A stretch of 64,000 bases of DNA, taken from SPDF01 sp963699825. Lineage in GTDB: Bacteria > Gemmatimonadota > Gemmatimonadetes > Gemmatimonadales > GWC2-71-9. The translations under genes were made by a program, and so were the position numbers. How positions within the stretch are numbered: the first letter of the stretch is position 1; each line of letters opens with the position of its first letter. Shown here in pieces: positions 35,635-43,366 of this stretch. The DNA lies in contig CAVOVI010000013.1 of assembly GCA_963699825.1 (NCBI GenBank), forward strand, positions 124,001-188,000. Direction: 5' to 3'. Below the pieces are notes generated by a model. That model ran no database searches. It saw only the letters and a list, made by a program, of their open reading frames with translations, and had not been told where the DNA came from.

Positions 35635-36535
35635 CTAGGGCTGCCCGCACTCGAGCAGGTAGAGGGTGCCGCGGCTCTTGGAACTCGATTCGCTGGTGAG
35701 GAGCAGCCTGCGCTCATCGAGCCAGGTGATCCCTTCGCCCTGGGGCTCGACCAAACCGAAGGAACACTCTCGTCCCTGGTCGGGCGTGAGGCGGCCGCCC
35801 GCTTCAACGGCAAAGAAGAAGACGGCGGAATAGGTGCGGACGGCCACACGGCGGCCATCGGGAGAGAGCGCGGCGTCGGTCACCCACTGCCCGACGCTGA
35901 TGTCGGGCGTGATCGGCAACGAGTCGACCAGTTCGGGCACCGCCGCGCCGCCACCATCCCAGGCCGCGGCGGGCAGCCGGAAGAGCAGGACCCCCTTGGT
36001 TCGCCCCTTCGACACGAAGTAGATGTCGCCCGAGGCGTCGGCATAGATCGCCTCGATGTCATGCGGCCCGTCGGGATACCGGATGCTCAGCGTGTCGACC
36101 TGACCAGTGACCCCCAGTTCCCCCTTGGGGAGCCGGGCGACGTCCGGCTCCGGCACCCGGTACAGCATGACGCTCGGCCGGGTTTCGGGGTTGTCCCCGA
36201 TGTCGCCGACGATCAGGCAGCTTCCCGCCGGACAGGGAGCGATCGTCAGGGTCTCCCAGTCGAAGTTCCTCGCCCCGGCGACCCGGAATGTCCCGAGCGA
36301 CTGTCCCGAGGGTGTCGAACGCGAAGACCCATGGGGAGTTGCCTGAGTCGTTCAGGGTCCAGATGACCCCTGGTTGCGTGCGACTCGCCACCGCGGCGGA
36401 GGCCTCGGAGATGGTCGTATCCTCGAAGGTGCCCAACAGCGCAAGCCGGGTGGGCGGGGTGCTCTTCCACGGGGATTGCGCAGCCGCAGGTGTCGCCGCC
36501 AGCGCGGCGAGCATGGCAATCGTCAGGGGGCGCAT
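35635..36535 (-). CDS. secreted beta-propeller-like protein (frameshifted)
   Basis: The first frame starts at ATG 36535 with a signal peptide (ALAATPAAAQ) and LLGTFEDTTISEASAAVASR, PGVIWTLNDSGN; the second frame continues with FRVAGARNFDWETLTIAPCP, CLIVGDIGDN, DIEAIYADASGDIYFVSKG and SPDGRRVAVRTYSAVFFF and ends SRGTLYLLECGQP. One extra G near 36293-36298 separates them; the repaired product is 299 residues. Repeated blade-like strands (SGDIYFVSKG, LDERRLLLTSES) suggest a propeller. No catalytic motif is evident. Confidence 0.7.
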
Positions 36536-36542
36536 GACCTGA

Positions 36543-36571
36543 ATTGTACTCCGCCACTCCTCCGGCGCCAA
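36543..36571 (-). promoter_or_regulatory. TTGGCG-N17-TACAAT promoter, leaderless spacing
   Basis: On the minus strand TTGGCG (36566-36571), a 17-nt spacer and TACAAT (36543-36548) precede ATG 36535 by 7 nt. Spacing is ideal for a housekeeping sigma factor, and no Shine-Dalgarno is present. Confidence 0.5.
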
Positions 36572-36631
36572 CAATCCTTGCTCCCGCCCACCCGCATGGG
36601 CATCTTGAAGCAACCAGGAGAACGTCCGCCC

Positions 36632-38683
36632 ATGCTCGAAAGCCTCAAGACCCGCCCCATCACCAAGCTGCCAGACGCCATCACGTTCAATGGCCGCATT
36701 CTCTACCTCACGGTCGACCCCGACCTCATCCGCAGCCAGCTCCAGGGGGAGGATCTCGCCTGGACTCCCGACATCGCGCTGCGCGATGACATTTCCACCG
36801 ACGAGATCACGCCGGCCTACATCTGCTACTACTACGACCAGACCCTCGGCGATTTCCCGTACCTCGGCCTCAAGTGCGGCGAGGAATTCCCGATTACGCG
36901 CGGGTCGGTGCGGCAGGGGGGATTCGTCGCTTCGGTCAGCGGCAAGCGGAGGGGGAAAGGATCGAGCCGGGAGCAGTCTCCCTACGCCGAGCTGATGGCG
37001 GGCATCAAGCTGGTGGTCGCCGAGAACATCGAGCGGATCTACCGGGAGAACTGTCAGAACCTCGGGGTTTTCACGAGCACCGACCTCTCGGTGCTCGACC
37101 GGGTGCGCCGCGGGGAAGCGATTCCACTGACGGTGTTCACGGACGGGGAGGGCGGAATCACCCGGGGCATCATCGAGCACGGCGGGCTCTTCCAGTACAA
37201 CGTGGCGCGCCTCCAGGGGAAAGTGCGGGTTCCCGAGGTCACCACGCCGGCCCGGCCGATGACGCTGGCTGAAAAGGTGCTGGCCCGGCGCTGGGTCACC
37301 GACCTCTCCAGCAATCGCGTCGGCGTGCCGTACGTCAAGCCGGGCGACGAGGGGTTCGTGCGCACCGACATCCGCTTCAGTCACGAGTACGTGACCCCGA
37401 TGGCCGCCATCTTCTGGCGCGACTTCGTCGGCGCCGACGAGAAAGTGGTGGATCCGGAATCGATCTTCTTCTTCCGCGATCACCTGACCTTCCTCGAACT
37501 GGCGATGACCGACGCCCGGAAGGCGGAGGGGTTGCTCGATGTGGCGCTCGAGCTGAAGAAGAAGCAGGAGGAGTTCTCCGAGGAGCAGGGGATCAAGCTC
37601 TACGGCGAACTCCCGCGCACCGCGTTGAACAGCATCGTGCAGGGGTCGGAGGCGATCTGTCACTCCAAGATGCTGGAGCGGCACGTCCTGCCGGGCCAGG
37701 TGGTGATCGGGAGTGACAGCCATACGCCGCACAGCGGCGCGGTGGGGTGCGTGGCGTTCGGCGTCGGCACCACCGCCATCTTCAATTCCTGGCTGACGAA
37801 GGACGTCCGCCTCAAGGTGCCGCCCTCGGTGCTCATCCGGGTCAACGGGACCAAGCCCGCCAACGTGACCGCCAAGGATTTCATGCTGCAGATCCTGCGG
37901 CAGCCCTATGTGAAGAGCGGCCGGGCCATCGGGAAGATCGTCGAATACGGCGGCGACGCCGTCCGGGCGCTGTCGATCGACGAGCGCGCGACGATGACCA
38001 ACATGGCGGCCGAGGTCGGGGCGTTTACCGGCATCATCGCGCCCGATGCCGTGACGGTGGACTATCTCGTGCGCGAACGCGGGCTGCCGCGCGCGGACGT
38101 CGAAGCGATGCTCGACGGTCTCTTCTCCGATCCCGACGCGGACTACGAGGAAGTGATCGACATCGACGCGTCCGCCCTGCAGCCGATGATCGCCCTCCCC
38201 GGCGATCCGGGGAACGGCCAGTTCATCCGCGAGCTTGGGGATCAGGTCAAGCTGGATATCGCGTACGCGGGGAGCTGCACGGCGGGCAAGAAGGAAGACA
38301 TGGACATGTACGCGGCGGTGTTGCGGGAGGCGGCCGAGGCCGGCGAACGGATCCATCCCGACGTCCGGTTCTACATCCAGTTCGGCAGCCAGGACGTGAA
38401 GCGGTACGCGGAGGAGCAGGGGTACGTGGAGATCTTCCAGAAGGTCGGCGCGGAGATCATCGAGCCGTCGTGCGGCGCTTGCATCAACGCGGGCCCGGGG
38501 GTGAGCTACGACCGCAAGACCGTCACGGTGAGCGCCATCAACCGCAACTTCCCTGGCCGTTCCGGTCCCGGGCAGCTCTATCTGGCCAGCCCCTACACCA
38601 CGGCGGCCAGTGCGCTGGCCGGTTACATCACCGGCTGGGAACCCAAGACCAGCTTCGCGGGGACCAGCCCAGACTCGCGGTAA
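36632..38683 (+). CDS. aconitase-family hydratase with N-terminal swivel domain
   Basis: A 683-residue [4Fe-4S] enzyme. Residues 45-200 form the swivel (LeuD/aconitase-C like) domain with KRRGKGSSREQSPYAELMAG and NLGVFTSTDL; the catalytic domains follow: RFSHEYVTPMA, VQGSEAICHSKMLERHV, VIGSDSHTPHSGAVG, the cluster cysteines in CHSKM, AYAGSCTAGKKEDM and PSCGACINAGPG, and FPGRSGPGQLYLASP. In AcnA the swivel is C-terminal, and in IPM dehydratase it is a separate small subunit, so the order here is permuted. With kgd nearby it probably serves the TCA cycle as aconitate hydratase, though a related isomerase is possible. ATG 36632 has AGGAG 11 nt upstream; ATG 36596 is an alternative. Confidence 0.85.
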   Translation: MLESLKTRPITKLPDAITFNGRILYLTVDPDLIRSQLQGEDLAWTPDIALRDDISTDEITPAYICYYYDQTLGDFPYLGLKCGEEFPITRGSVRQGGFVASVSGKRRGKGSSREQSPYAELMAGIKLVVAENIERIYRENCQNLGVFTSTDLSVLDRVRRGEAIPLTVFTDGEGGITRGIIEHGGLFQYNVARLQGKVRVPEVTTPARPMTLAEKVLARRWVTDLSSNRVGVPYVKPGDEGFVRTDIRFSHEYVTPMAAIFWRDFVGADEKVVDPESIFFFRDHLTFLELAMTDARKAEGLLDVALELKKKQEEFSEEQGIKLYGELPRTALNSIVQGSEAICHSKMLERHVLPGQVVIGSDSHTPHSGAVGCVAFGVGTTAIFNSWLTKDVRLKVPPSVLIRVNGTKPANVTAKDFMLQILRQPYVKSGRAIGKIVEYGGDAVRALSIDERATMTNMAAEVGAFTGIIAPDAVTVDYLVRERGLPRADVEAMLDGLFSDPDADYEEVIDIDASALQPMIALPGDPGNGQFIRELGDQVKLDIAYAGSCTAGKKEDMDMYAAVLREAAEAGERIHPDVRFYIQFGSQDVKRYAEEQGYVEIFQKVGAEIIEPSCGACINAGPGVSYDRKTVTVSAINRNFPGRSGPGQLYLASPYTTAASALAGYITGWEPKTSFAGTSPDSR

Positions 38684-39819
38684 TCACTGCGGGGATTCCA
38701 CAGCACCCAGCTATTGATCCCCACGTCCGCCGCGGCCTTGATCTGGGCGCGGACGTGCTCGCCGGTGTAGCGTGGCGCACCGAGGGTAAACGCCTGCAGA
38801 TACGGGCGGATGCTCGCCGGACGCTCCAACAGGGCGCTCCGCTTCAATCCATCCTCCAGCGCCCGCCGCACCACGAGATAGGGCTCGGCATTGGGCGTCT
38901 GGGTGCCGTACATCCCTGGCGCATAGTGGCTCGGGTACACCATCGGCAGCACCACGTCTGACAACCCCACCAGATCCTCCCAGACCTGCCCGATACCCAT
39001 GTCGCCCGTCATGACGGTCGTCATCCCGAACACATCGAGCGTGACGGGGACGTCGTAGGGCTGCATCCGTTCACGCAGGAGCGTCAGGTTGCGCCGCACG
39101 CCGGCCCGGGTGGATTCGCCGTCGCGGCGCGATGGGAAGACCGCCGTGGCCATCCGGCTTCGCGGTTCGTCCGGGAATCGCACGTAATCGAACTGCACTT
39201 CGGCGAAGCCCATCGCCACCGCTTCCTCGGCGAGTTGCGCGGCGTAGATCCACACGGAGTCGTTGAAGGCATCGACCCATGCGGTCCCGCGGCGGTCCCG
39301 CCAGAGGCCGCCATCGGCGGTCTGAATGGCCCACGTCGGCTTCCCCTCGGCGAGGAGGGGATCCTTGGCGACCACGATGCGGGCGATGGGGTAGATGCCG
39401 TGCGCCAGCATCTCCCGAACCCGCGCCTCCGTGTCTCGTGCGCGGAGTTCCCTGTTGGCGCCGATGGCAATGGCGGTCGGCACCTTGGACCGGTAGGTGA
39501 GGTAGCCGGTGTCGTCCTTGAGGTCGATAACCAGCGCGTTGACTTCGGTTTCGTCGGCGAGGCGCATCAACTCGCGAAACCGACTGCCGCCAAAGGCCCA
39601 CGCGTTCACGTACAGTGCCCGCACCTGATCCGGTTGCGCCATCAGCGGGGGGCTCGGCCACGCCGAGTGCTGGTGCGACGTGAGTTCGGGAAGTGGGGCC
39701 AGGAAGTCGATCCCGTAGGACGCCGGAAGTTCACGGTGCCACTGCCCGCCTTGGGCGGCGAGAGGTGTGCCGAGAATTGCACTCAGCCCGACGAGGATAC
39801 GCAATCCGGTACGGTCCAC
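38623..39819 (-). CDS. putative secreted glycoside hydrolase (DUF4015-like TIM barrel)
   Basis: A 398-residue exported protein: signal near LVGLSAILGTPLAAQ, then RALYVNAWAFGGSRFRELMRLAD, VNALVIDLKDDTGYL, ARIVVAKDPLLA, AVQFDYVRFPDE-type strand (AEVQFDYVRFP), VTLDVFGMTTV, VVLPMVYPSHYAPG and INSWVLWNP. These successive strand-end acidic residues define the DUF4015/GHL10-like hydrolase barrel. The substrate is unknown. GTG 39819 has GGAG 8 nt upstream. The 3' end overlaps the aconitase gene by 61 nt on the opposite strand. Confidence 0.8.
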   Translation of the reverse strand: MDRTGLRILVGLSAILGTPLAAQGGQWHRELPASYGIDFLAPLPELTSHQHSAWPSPPLMAQPDQVRALYVNAWAFGGSRFRELMRLADETEVNALVIDLKDDTGYLTYRSKVPTAIAIGANRELRARDTEARVREMLAHGIYPIARIVVAKDPLLAEGKPTWAIQTADGGLWRDRRGTAWVDAFNDSVWIYAAQLAEEAVAMGFAEVQFDYVRFPDEPRSRMATAVFPSRRDGESTRAGVRRNLTLLRERMQPYDVPVTLDVFGMTTVMTGDMGIGQVWEDLVGLSDVVLPMVYPSHYAPGMYGTQTPNAEPYLVVRRALEDGLKRSALLERPASIRPYLQAFTLGAPRYTGEHVRAQIKAAADVGINSWVLWNPRSDYRESGLVPAKLVLGSQPVM

Positions 39820-39889
39820 GGGGACGCTCCGACCTTGAGGGTCATTGCAGGACGCCAGTTGTCGTGCAGGGGGTCAGGGCGGGGCGGGG

Positions 39890-41344
39890 CTAGGAACCGA
39901 TAATCCTGATGTCGGTCCGGCGGTTCTGGGCGGGTGCCGCGTTCGGATCGGTCCCCGTCGAACCTGCACCTCGCGTCCGAAGCTGCTCCGGGCCGATGCC
40001 CTTGCCAAGCAGGTAGCTCCCGACAGCATCGGCGCGTGCGCTGGAGAGCTGGAGATTGGCCGTCTCGGAGGAGGCGTCGCCGGCGTGGCCAATGATCTCC
40101 ACCACGAGTCGCCGATTGGCCTTGAGGGCGCCGATCACCGAGTCGAGGACGGGCAGTGCAGCACTGCCGATGGTGCTGCTGAGAGGGGCAAACGCTGTGC
40201 CGGGGACCGTCCAGGGCCCCACGGTGGTCGGCGTGGGTGCTGCGGGGGTCGCGGCGGCCGCGCCAGCAACTGCACCAGCGCCCACGGCGGCGGCGGGTGG
40301 CGGGCCTGGGAGCGCGGCGGAGGGGGGACAGCCGAAGCTGTTGACCGTCTCGCCGACCGGCGTGTTCGGGCATTGATCGATGCCGTCGGGCACCTTGTCG
40401 TTGTCGGAGTCCCCGGGACAGCCAAGCGCATCGACGGTGGCGCCCACTGGCGTGGCGGGGCAGCGGTCGAGGCCGTCTGCCACGCCATCGCCATCCGCAT
40501 CGGTCGGGCAGCCGGTCGCGTCGACCTGCGCGCCGGCGGGAGTGCCCGGGCACCGGTCCACGCCCTCGACGACGCCATCCTTGTCGGTGTCACTGGGGCA
40601 ACCAGCGGAATCGACCGTCGCGCCCGCGGGCGTGTTCGGACACCGGTCGAGCCCGTCCGACACCCCGTCGCCGTCGGTGTCTGAGGGGCAGCCCTGCTTG
40701 TCGACGATGGCCCCCTTCGGTGTGTCGGGGCACTTGTCCTTCCGATCAAACACGCCATCCTGGTCGCTATCGATCAGCGGGCGACTGCCGATCATCAGCG
40801 CCAGGCCAAGGCTGCCGACGAAATTGTCGAAGGAGGTCAGGTCGCTGTTCCGCTGGTAGTCGAGCTCGCCACGGATCATGATCGTCGGGGAGACCGCGGC
40901 ACGGAACCCGCCGCCCAGGACGAACTCGGAGGCGGAACCGCACGGTCCGGAGCCGGGGACCGAGACCGCCGGGCAGCTGTCGCCATACTTGGTGGAGCCG
41001 AGCCCTGCCTTCAGGAACAACGAGCTCGATTCACCCGCCCGGATGTTGTAGAGCAGGGACGCCGTTCCCGACAACACGCTGGTCGTCGAGCCGTTGGCTG
41101 CCTTCGGGCTGGACGTCAGTCCCTCGAGCTCTATCCCCAGGTTCATCGGGAGCCAGAAACCGAGGCGCAGTGCGCCGCCGAACCCGGCGTCGAGGTTCGT
41201 CACGGAGGCGAACGAGGTGGCCGCCGCCGCCGCGCCGACTTCCAGCCGATACTCGCGCCGCTGGGCGCGGAGCGGCGTGGCGAGAACAAACAGCAGGGCG
41301 ATGAGCGCCAGGGCGCGGGGTCGGAGGGTTGGCATCTGTATCAT
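39890..41344 (-). CDS. OmpA-family outer-membrane protein with thrombospondin type-3 repeats
   Basis: A 484-residue envelope protein: signal peptide (ALIALLFVLATPLRAQ), an eight-stranded barrel to about residue 190, five calcium-binding-type TSP3 repeats (residues 192-341), a Pro/Ala linker, and a C-terminal OmpA domain with LVVEIIGHAGDASSE, LSSARADAVGSYLLGKG and QNRRTDIRI that would bind peptidoglycan. The architecture anchors the outer membrane to the cell wall with a stiff periplasmic spacer. ATG 41344 and ATG 41335 are both usable. TATCTA precedes the start. Confidence 0.9.
   Translation of the reverse strand: MIQMPTLRPRALALIALLFVLATPLRAQRREYRLEVGAAAAATSFASVTNLDAGFGGALRLGFWLPMNLGIELEGLTSSPKAANGSTTSVLSGTASLLYNIRAGESSSLFLKAGLGSTKYGDSCPAVSVPGSGPCGSASEFVLGGGFRAAVSPTIMIRGELDYQRNSDLTSFDNFVGSLGLALMIGSRPLIDSDQDGVFDRKDKCPDTPKGAIVDKQGCPSDTDGDGVSDGLDRCPNTPAGATVDSAGCPSDTDKDGVVEGVDRCPGTPAGAQVDATGCPTDADGDGVADGLDRCPATPVGATVDALGCPGDSDNDKVPDGIDQCPNTPVGETVNSFGCPPSAALPGPPPAAAVGAGAVAGAAAATPAAPTPTTVGPWTVPGTAFAPLSSTIGSAALPVLDSVIGALKANRRLVVEIIGHAGDASSETANLQLSSARADAVGSYLLGKGIGPEQLRTRGAGSTGTDPNAAPAQNRRTDIRIIGS
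40322..40771 (-). repeat. five 90-bp repeats encoding TSP3 units
   Basis: Five 30-codon units, each reading like DTDGDGVSDGLDRCPNTPAG followed by ATVDxxGCP. The Asp positions form calcium loops and the Cys pair staples each unit. Confidence 0.85.
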
Positions 41345-41462
41345 AGATACGGGCGGAACGGGGGCGGGGCAAGCACCCCCGCTTGGAATGCACCCGGGCC
41401 AGCACTACGATTGAGGCAGGGGTTGGTCCTTGCCCCTGTAACTCTCACCACGGGGTATCCGC

Positions 41463-41693
41463 GTGAAATTCACGATCCAGTTTTGCGTCGTCTGAAACTA
41501 CCGGCCCCGGGCCGCCAGTTTGGCGGCCGAGCTGGAGCAGGCGTTTCCCGGAGCCGAGGTGAAGCTGATCGACTCCTCGGGGGGACTCTTTGAGGTAACC
41601 ATGGACGGCCAACTCATCTTCTCGAAGAAGGCACTGAAGCGTCATGTCGAACCGGGCGAAGTGCTTCGCCTGGCGCGCGAGGCACAGGGCTGA
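41463..41693 (+). CDS. SelW/Rdx-family selenoprotein with in-frame UGA
   Basis: Reading from GTG 41463, the frame gives MKFTIQFCVV, TGA (41493-41495), then NYRPRAASLAAELEQAFPG and GGLFEVTMDGQLIFSKK to TGA 41691, 76 residues. The TGA falls exactly where SelW-family proteins have selenocysteine (C-x-x-U, here Cys8 and Sec11), and both the Y-x-P-x-A text after it and the FEV...G.LI.SKK strand pair are family hallmarks. The frame stays open and conserved for 65 codons after the TGA. A SECIS-like hairpin follows at the right distance. The family has a thioredoxin-like fold and is thought to act in redox. The pfkA ATG follows 5 nt later. A sequencing error (TGA for TGC/TGT) would make it the Cys form instead. 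Selenocysteine machinery (selA, selB, selC, selD) is not in the window. Confidence 0.85.
41501..41535 (+). promoter_or_regulatory. bacterial SECIS-like hairpin
   Basis: GGCCGCC (41510-41516) and GGCGGCC (41522-41528) form a perfect 7-bp stem capped by AGTTT; CCGGC (41501-41505) pairs with GCTGG (41531-41535) below a small internal loop. The apical loop begins 21 nt after the UGA and has G at its second position, within the known rules for bacterial SECIS elements (16-37 nt; G among the first two loop bases). Confidence 0.7.
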
Positions 41694-41698
41694 GCCGT

Positions 41699-42778
41699 AT
41701 GCGCATTGCGATTTCCACCGGCGGTGGCGACGCACCTGGCCTCAACGCGGTCATTCGCGCCGTGGTCCTGGCCGCGCACCAGCGCGGGTGGCAGTGCTAC
41801 GGCATCCGACGGGGCTTCGGGGGGTTGCTCGGCAACGACGGCATCATGACGCTCAACACCGCCGCCGTACGGGGGATCACCCACCTCGGCGGGACGATTC
41901 TCGGCACCACGAACCGGGGCAACCCCTTTCGCTGGGCCACCCCGCAGCCCGACGGAACGATGGTCGAGCTCGATCGGTCCGGCGACCTGATCTCCGCCTT
42001 TCGGGCCAGCGGCTTCGACGCCCTCGTCTCGATCGGCGGTGACGGGAGCCTGAAGATTGCGCACGACCTCTGGAAGCAGGGCCTCCCGGTCGTCGGTGTC
42101 CCCAAGACAATCGACAACGACGTGGCGGGCACCCATCTCACCTTCGGATTCGACAGCGCGGTGACCACGGCGACGGAGGCAATCGACAAGCTCCACACCA
42201 CGGCGGAGAGTCACGACCGGGTCATGGTGGTGGAACTGATGGGGCGGGACGCCGGGTGGATCGCCCTGCACAGTGGCGTGTCGTCGTCGGCCGACGTGAT
42301 CCTGCTGCCGGAAATCCCGTTCGACATCGAGCGGGTCTGCGACGCCATTCGGCACCGCGAGGCGACCGACCGGCACTACAGCATCGTGGTGGTGGCGGAA
42401 GGGGCGCGACCGAAGGGCGGGGACGCCACCCTTCTCGAGCGGCGGGGCACGGGTACGGTCGACCGGCTTGGCGGGATCGGAGGCCGTGTCTCGGCATCCA
42501 TCGCGGAGCGGACCGGGAAGGAAACCCGCACGCTCGTGCTCGGTCACCTGCAGCGGGGCGGGGGGCCCACGACCTTCGACCGGCACCTGGCGCTCCGGTT
42601 CGGCACGGCAGCGGTCCGGGCCATCGCGGCCGAGAATTTCGGGTGCATGGTCGCCTACACCCCGCCGACCATTTCCACGGTGCCGCTCGCCGAGGTGATC
42701 GGCCGGACCAAGCACGTCCCCCTCGATTCGGACACCATCCAGACCGCCCGCGATCTTGGCATCAGCCTCGGCGACTGA
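41699..42778 (+). CDS. pfkA: 6-phosphofructokinase
   Basis: A 359-residue glycolytic enzyme. GGGDAPGLNA at the N-terminus binds the nucleotide phosphates, SIGGDGSL holds Gly116 (the ATP-type residue; pyrophosphate enzymes have Asp), VPKTIDND has the catalytic Asp with Lys136, and MGRDAGWIAL and HLQRGGGPTTFDR complete the fructose-6-phosphate site. The Gly plus Lys combination is that of the group III ATP-dependent enzymes studied in actinobacteria. It starts 5 nt after the selenoprotein stop and is convergent with pabA (18 nt gap). Confidence 0.93.
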   Translation: MRIAISTGGGDAPGLNAVIRAVVLAAHQRGWQCYGIRRGFGGLLGNDGIMTLNTAAVRGITHLGGTILGTTNRGNPFRWATPQPDGTMVELDRSGDLISAFRASGFDALVSIGGDGSLKIAHDLWKQGLPVVGVPKTIDNDVAGTHLTFGFDSAVTTATEAIDKLHTTAESHDRVMVVELMGRDAGWIALHSGVSSSADVILLPEIPFDIERVCDAIRHREATDRHYSIVVVAEGARPKGGDATLLERRGTGTVDRLGGIGGRVSASIAERTGKETRTLVLGHLQRGGGPTTFDRHLALRFGTAAVRAIAAENFGCMVAYTPPTISTVPLAEVIGRTKHVPLDSDTIQTARDLGISLGD

Positions 42779-42796
42779 TTGGTCGGCGCAGGTCTT

Positions 42797-43366
42797 CTAC
42801 CATTCTCCCTCAAGAAACCGCCCCACGATCTGGTGTCCCCACTCGGTGAGCACCGACTCGGGGTGGAATTGCGTGCCGACCACCGGATGCGATCGATGCT
42901 GGATCGCCATGATCTCTCCATCATCCGCCGTTGCAGTGACCTCCAACTCGGCGGGGAGCGAGGCGCGTTCCAGCACCAGCGAGTGATACCGGGTTGCCCT
43001 GAACGGATTGGGGAGGCCGGTGAAGAGTCCGGTTCCCTCGTGCGAAATCTCAGACGTCTTGCCATGCATCGGGCGACCGGCACGGACCACGCGGGCGCCA
43101 TACGCCGCGCCGATGGCCTGGTGACCGAGGCAGACCCCGAGCGTCGGTACAGTCGCACCGAATCGGCGGATCGCCTCCACCGCGACTCCCGCCTCGGCAG
43201 GAGTGCAGGGGCCGGGCGAAATGATGATGTGGGTCGGGGCCAGTGCGGCGATCTCCTCGAGGGTGATCGCGTCGTTCCGGCGGACCATCGGCTCCCGGCC
43301 GAGTTCGCGGACATACCTCGCCAGGTTCCAGACGAAGGAGTCGTAGTTGTCGAGGATGAGAATCAC
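42797..43366 (-). CDS. pabA: glutamine amidotransferase subunit of aminodeoxychorismate/anthranilate synthase
   Basis: A 189-residue class I amidotransferase: ILILDNYDSFVWNLARYV, IISPGPCTPAEAG, catalytic Cys in LGVCLGHQAIG, and the His-Glu pair in VVGTQFHPESVLTEWG. It releases ammonia from glutamine for the chorismate-using partner. GTG 43366 overlaps the pabB stop as GTGA. Its position beside pterin genes argues for folate (PabA) rather than tryptophan (TrpG), although the two are often shared. Confidence 0.9.
   Translation of the reverse strand: MILILDNYDSFVWNLARYVRELGREPMVRRNDAITLEEIAALAPTHIIISPGPCTPAEAGVAVEAIRRFGATVPTLGVCLGHQAIGAAYGARVVRAGRPMHGKTSEISHEGTGLFTGLPNPFRATRYHSLVLERASLPAELEVTATADDGEIMAIQHRSHPVVGTQFHPESVLTEWGHQIVGRFLEGEW

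Noticed and set aside
36059..38356. 765-codon minus-strand open frame across the aconitase gene
   Set aside because: Only its last part (the propeller signal peptide and N-terminus) is real; the rest mirrors aconitase codons.
41493..41495. Treating the TGA in the SelW-like gene as a normal stop or a random frameshift
   Set aside because: The frame does not change after it, the position equals the Sec site of the family, and a SECIS-like hairpin follows.
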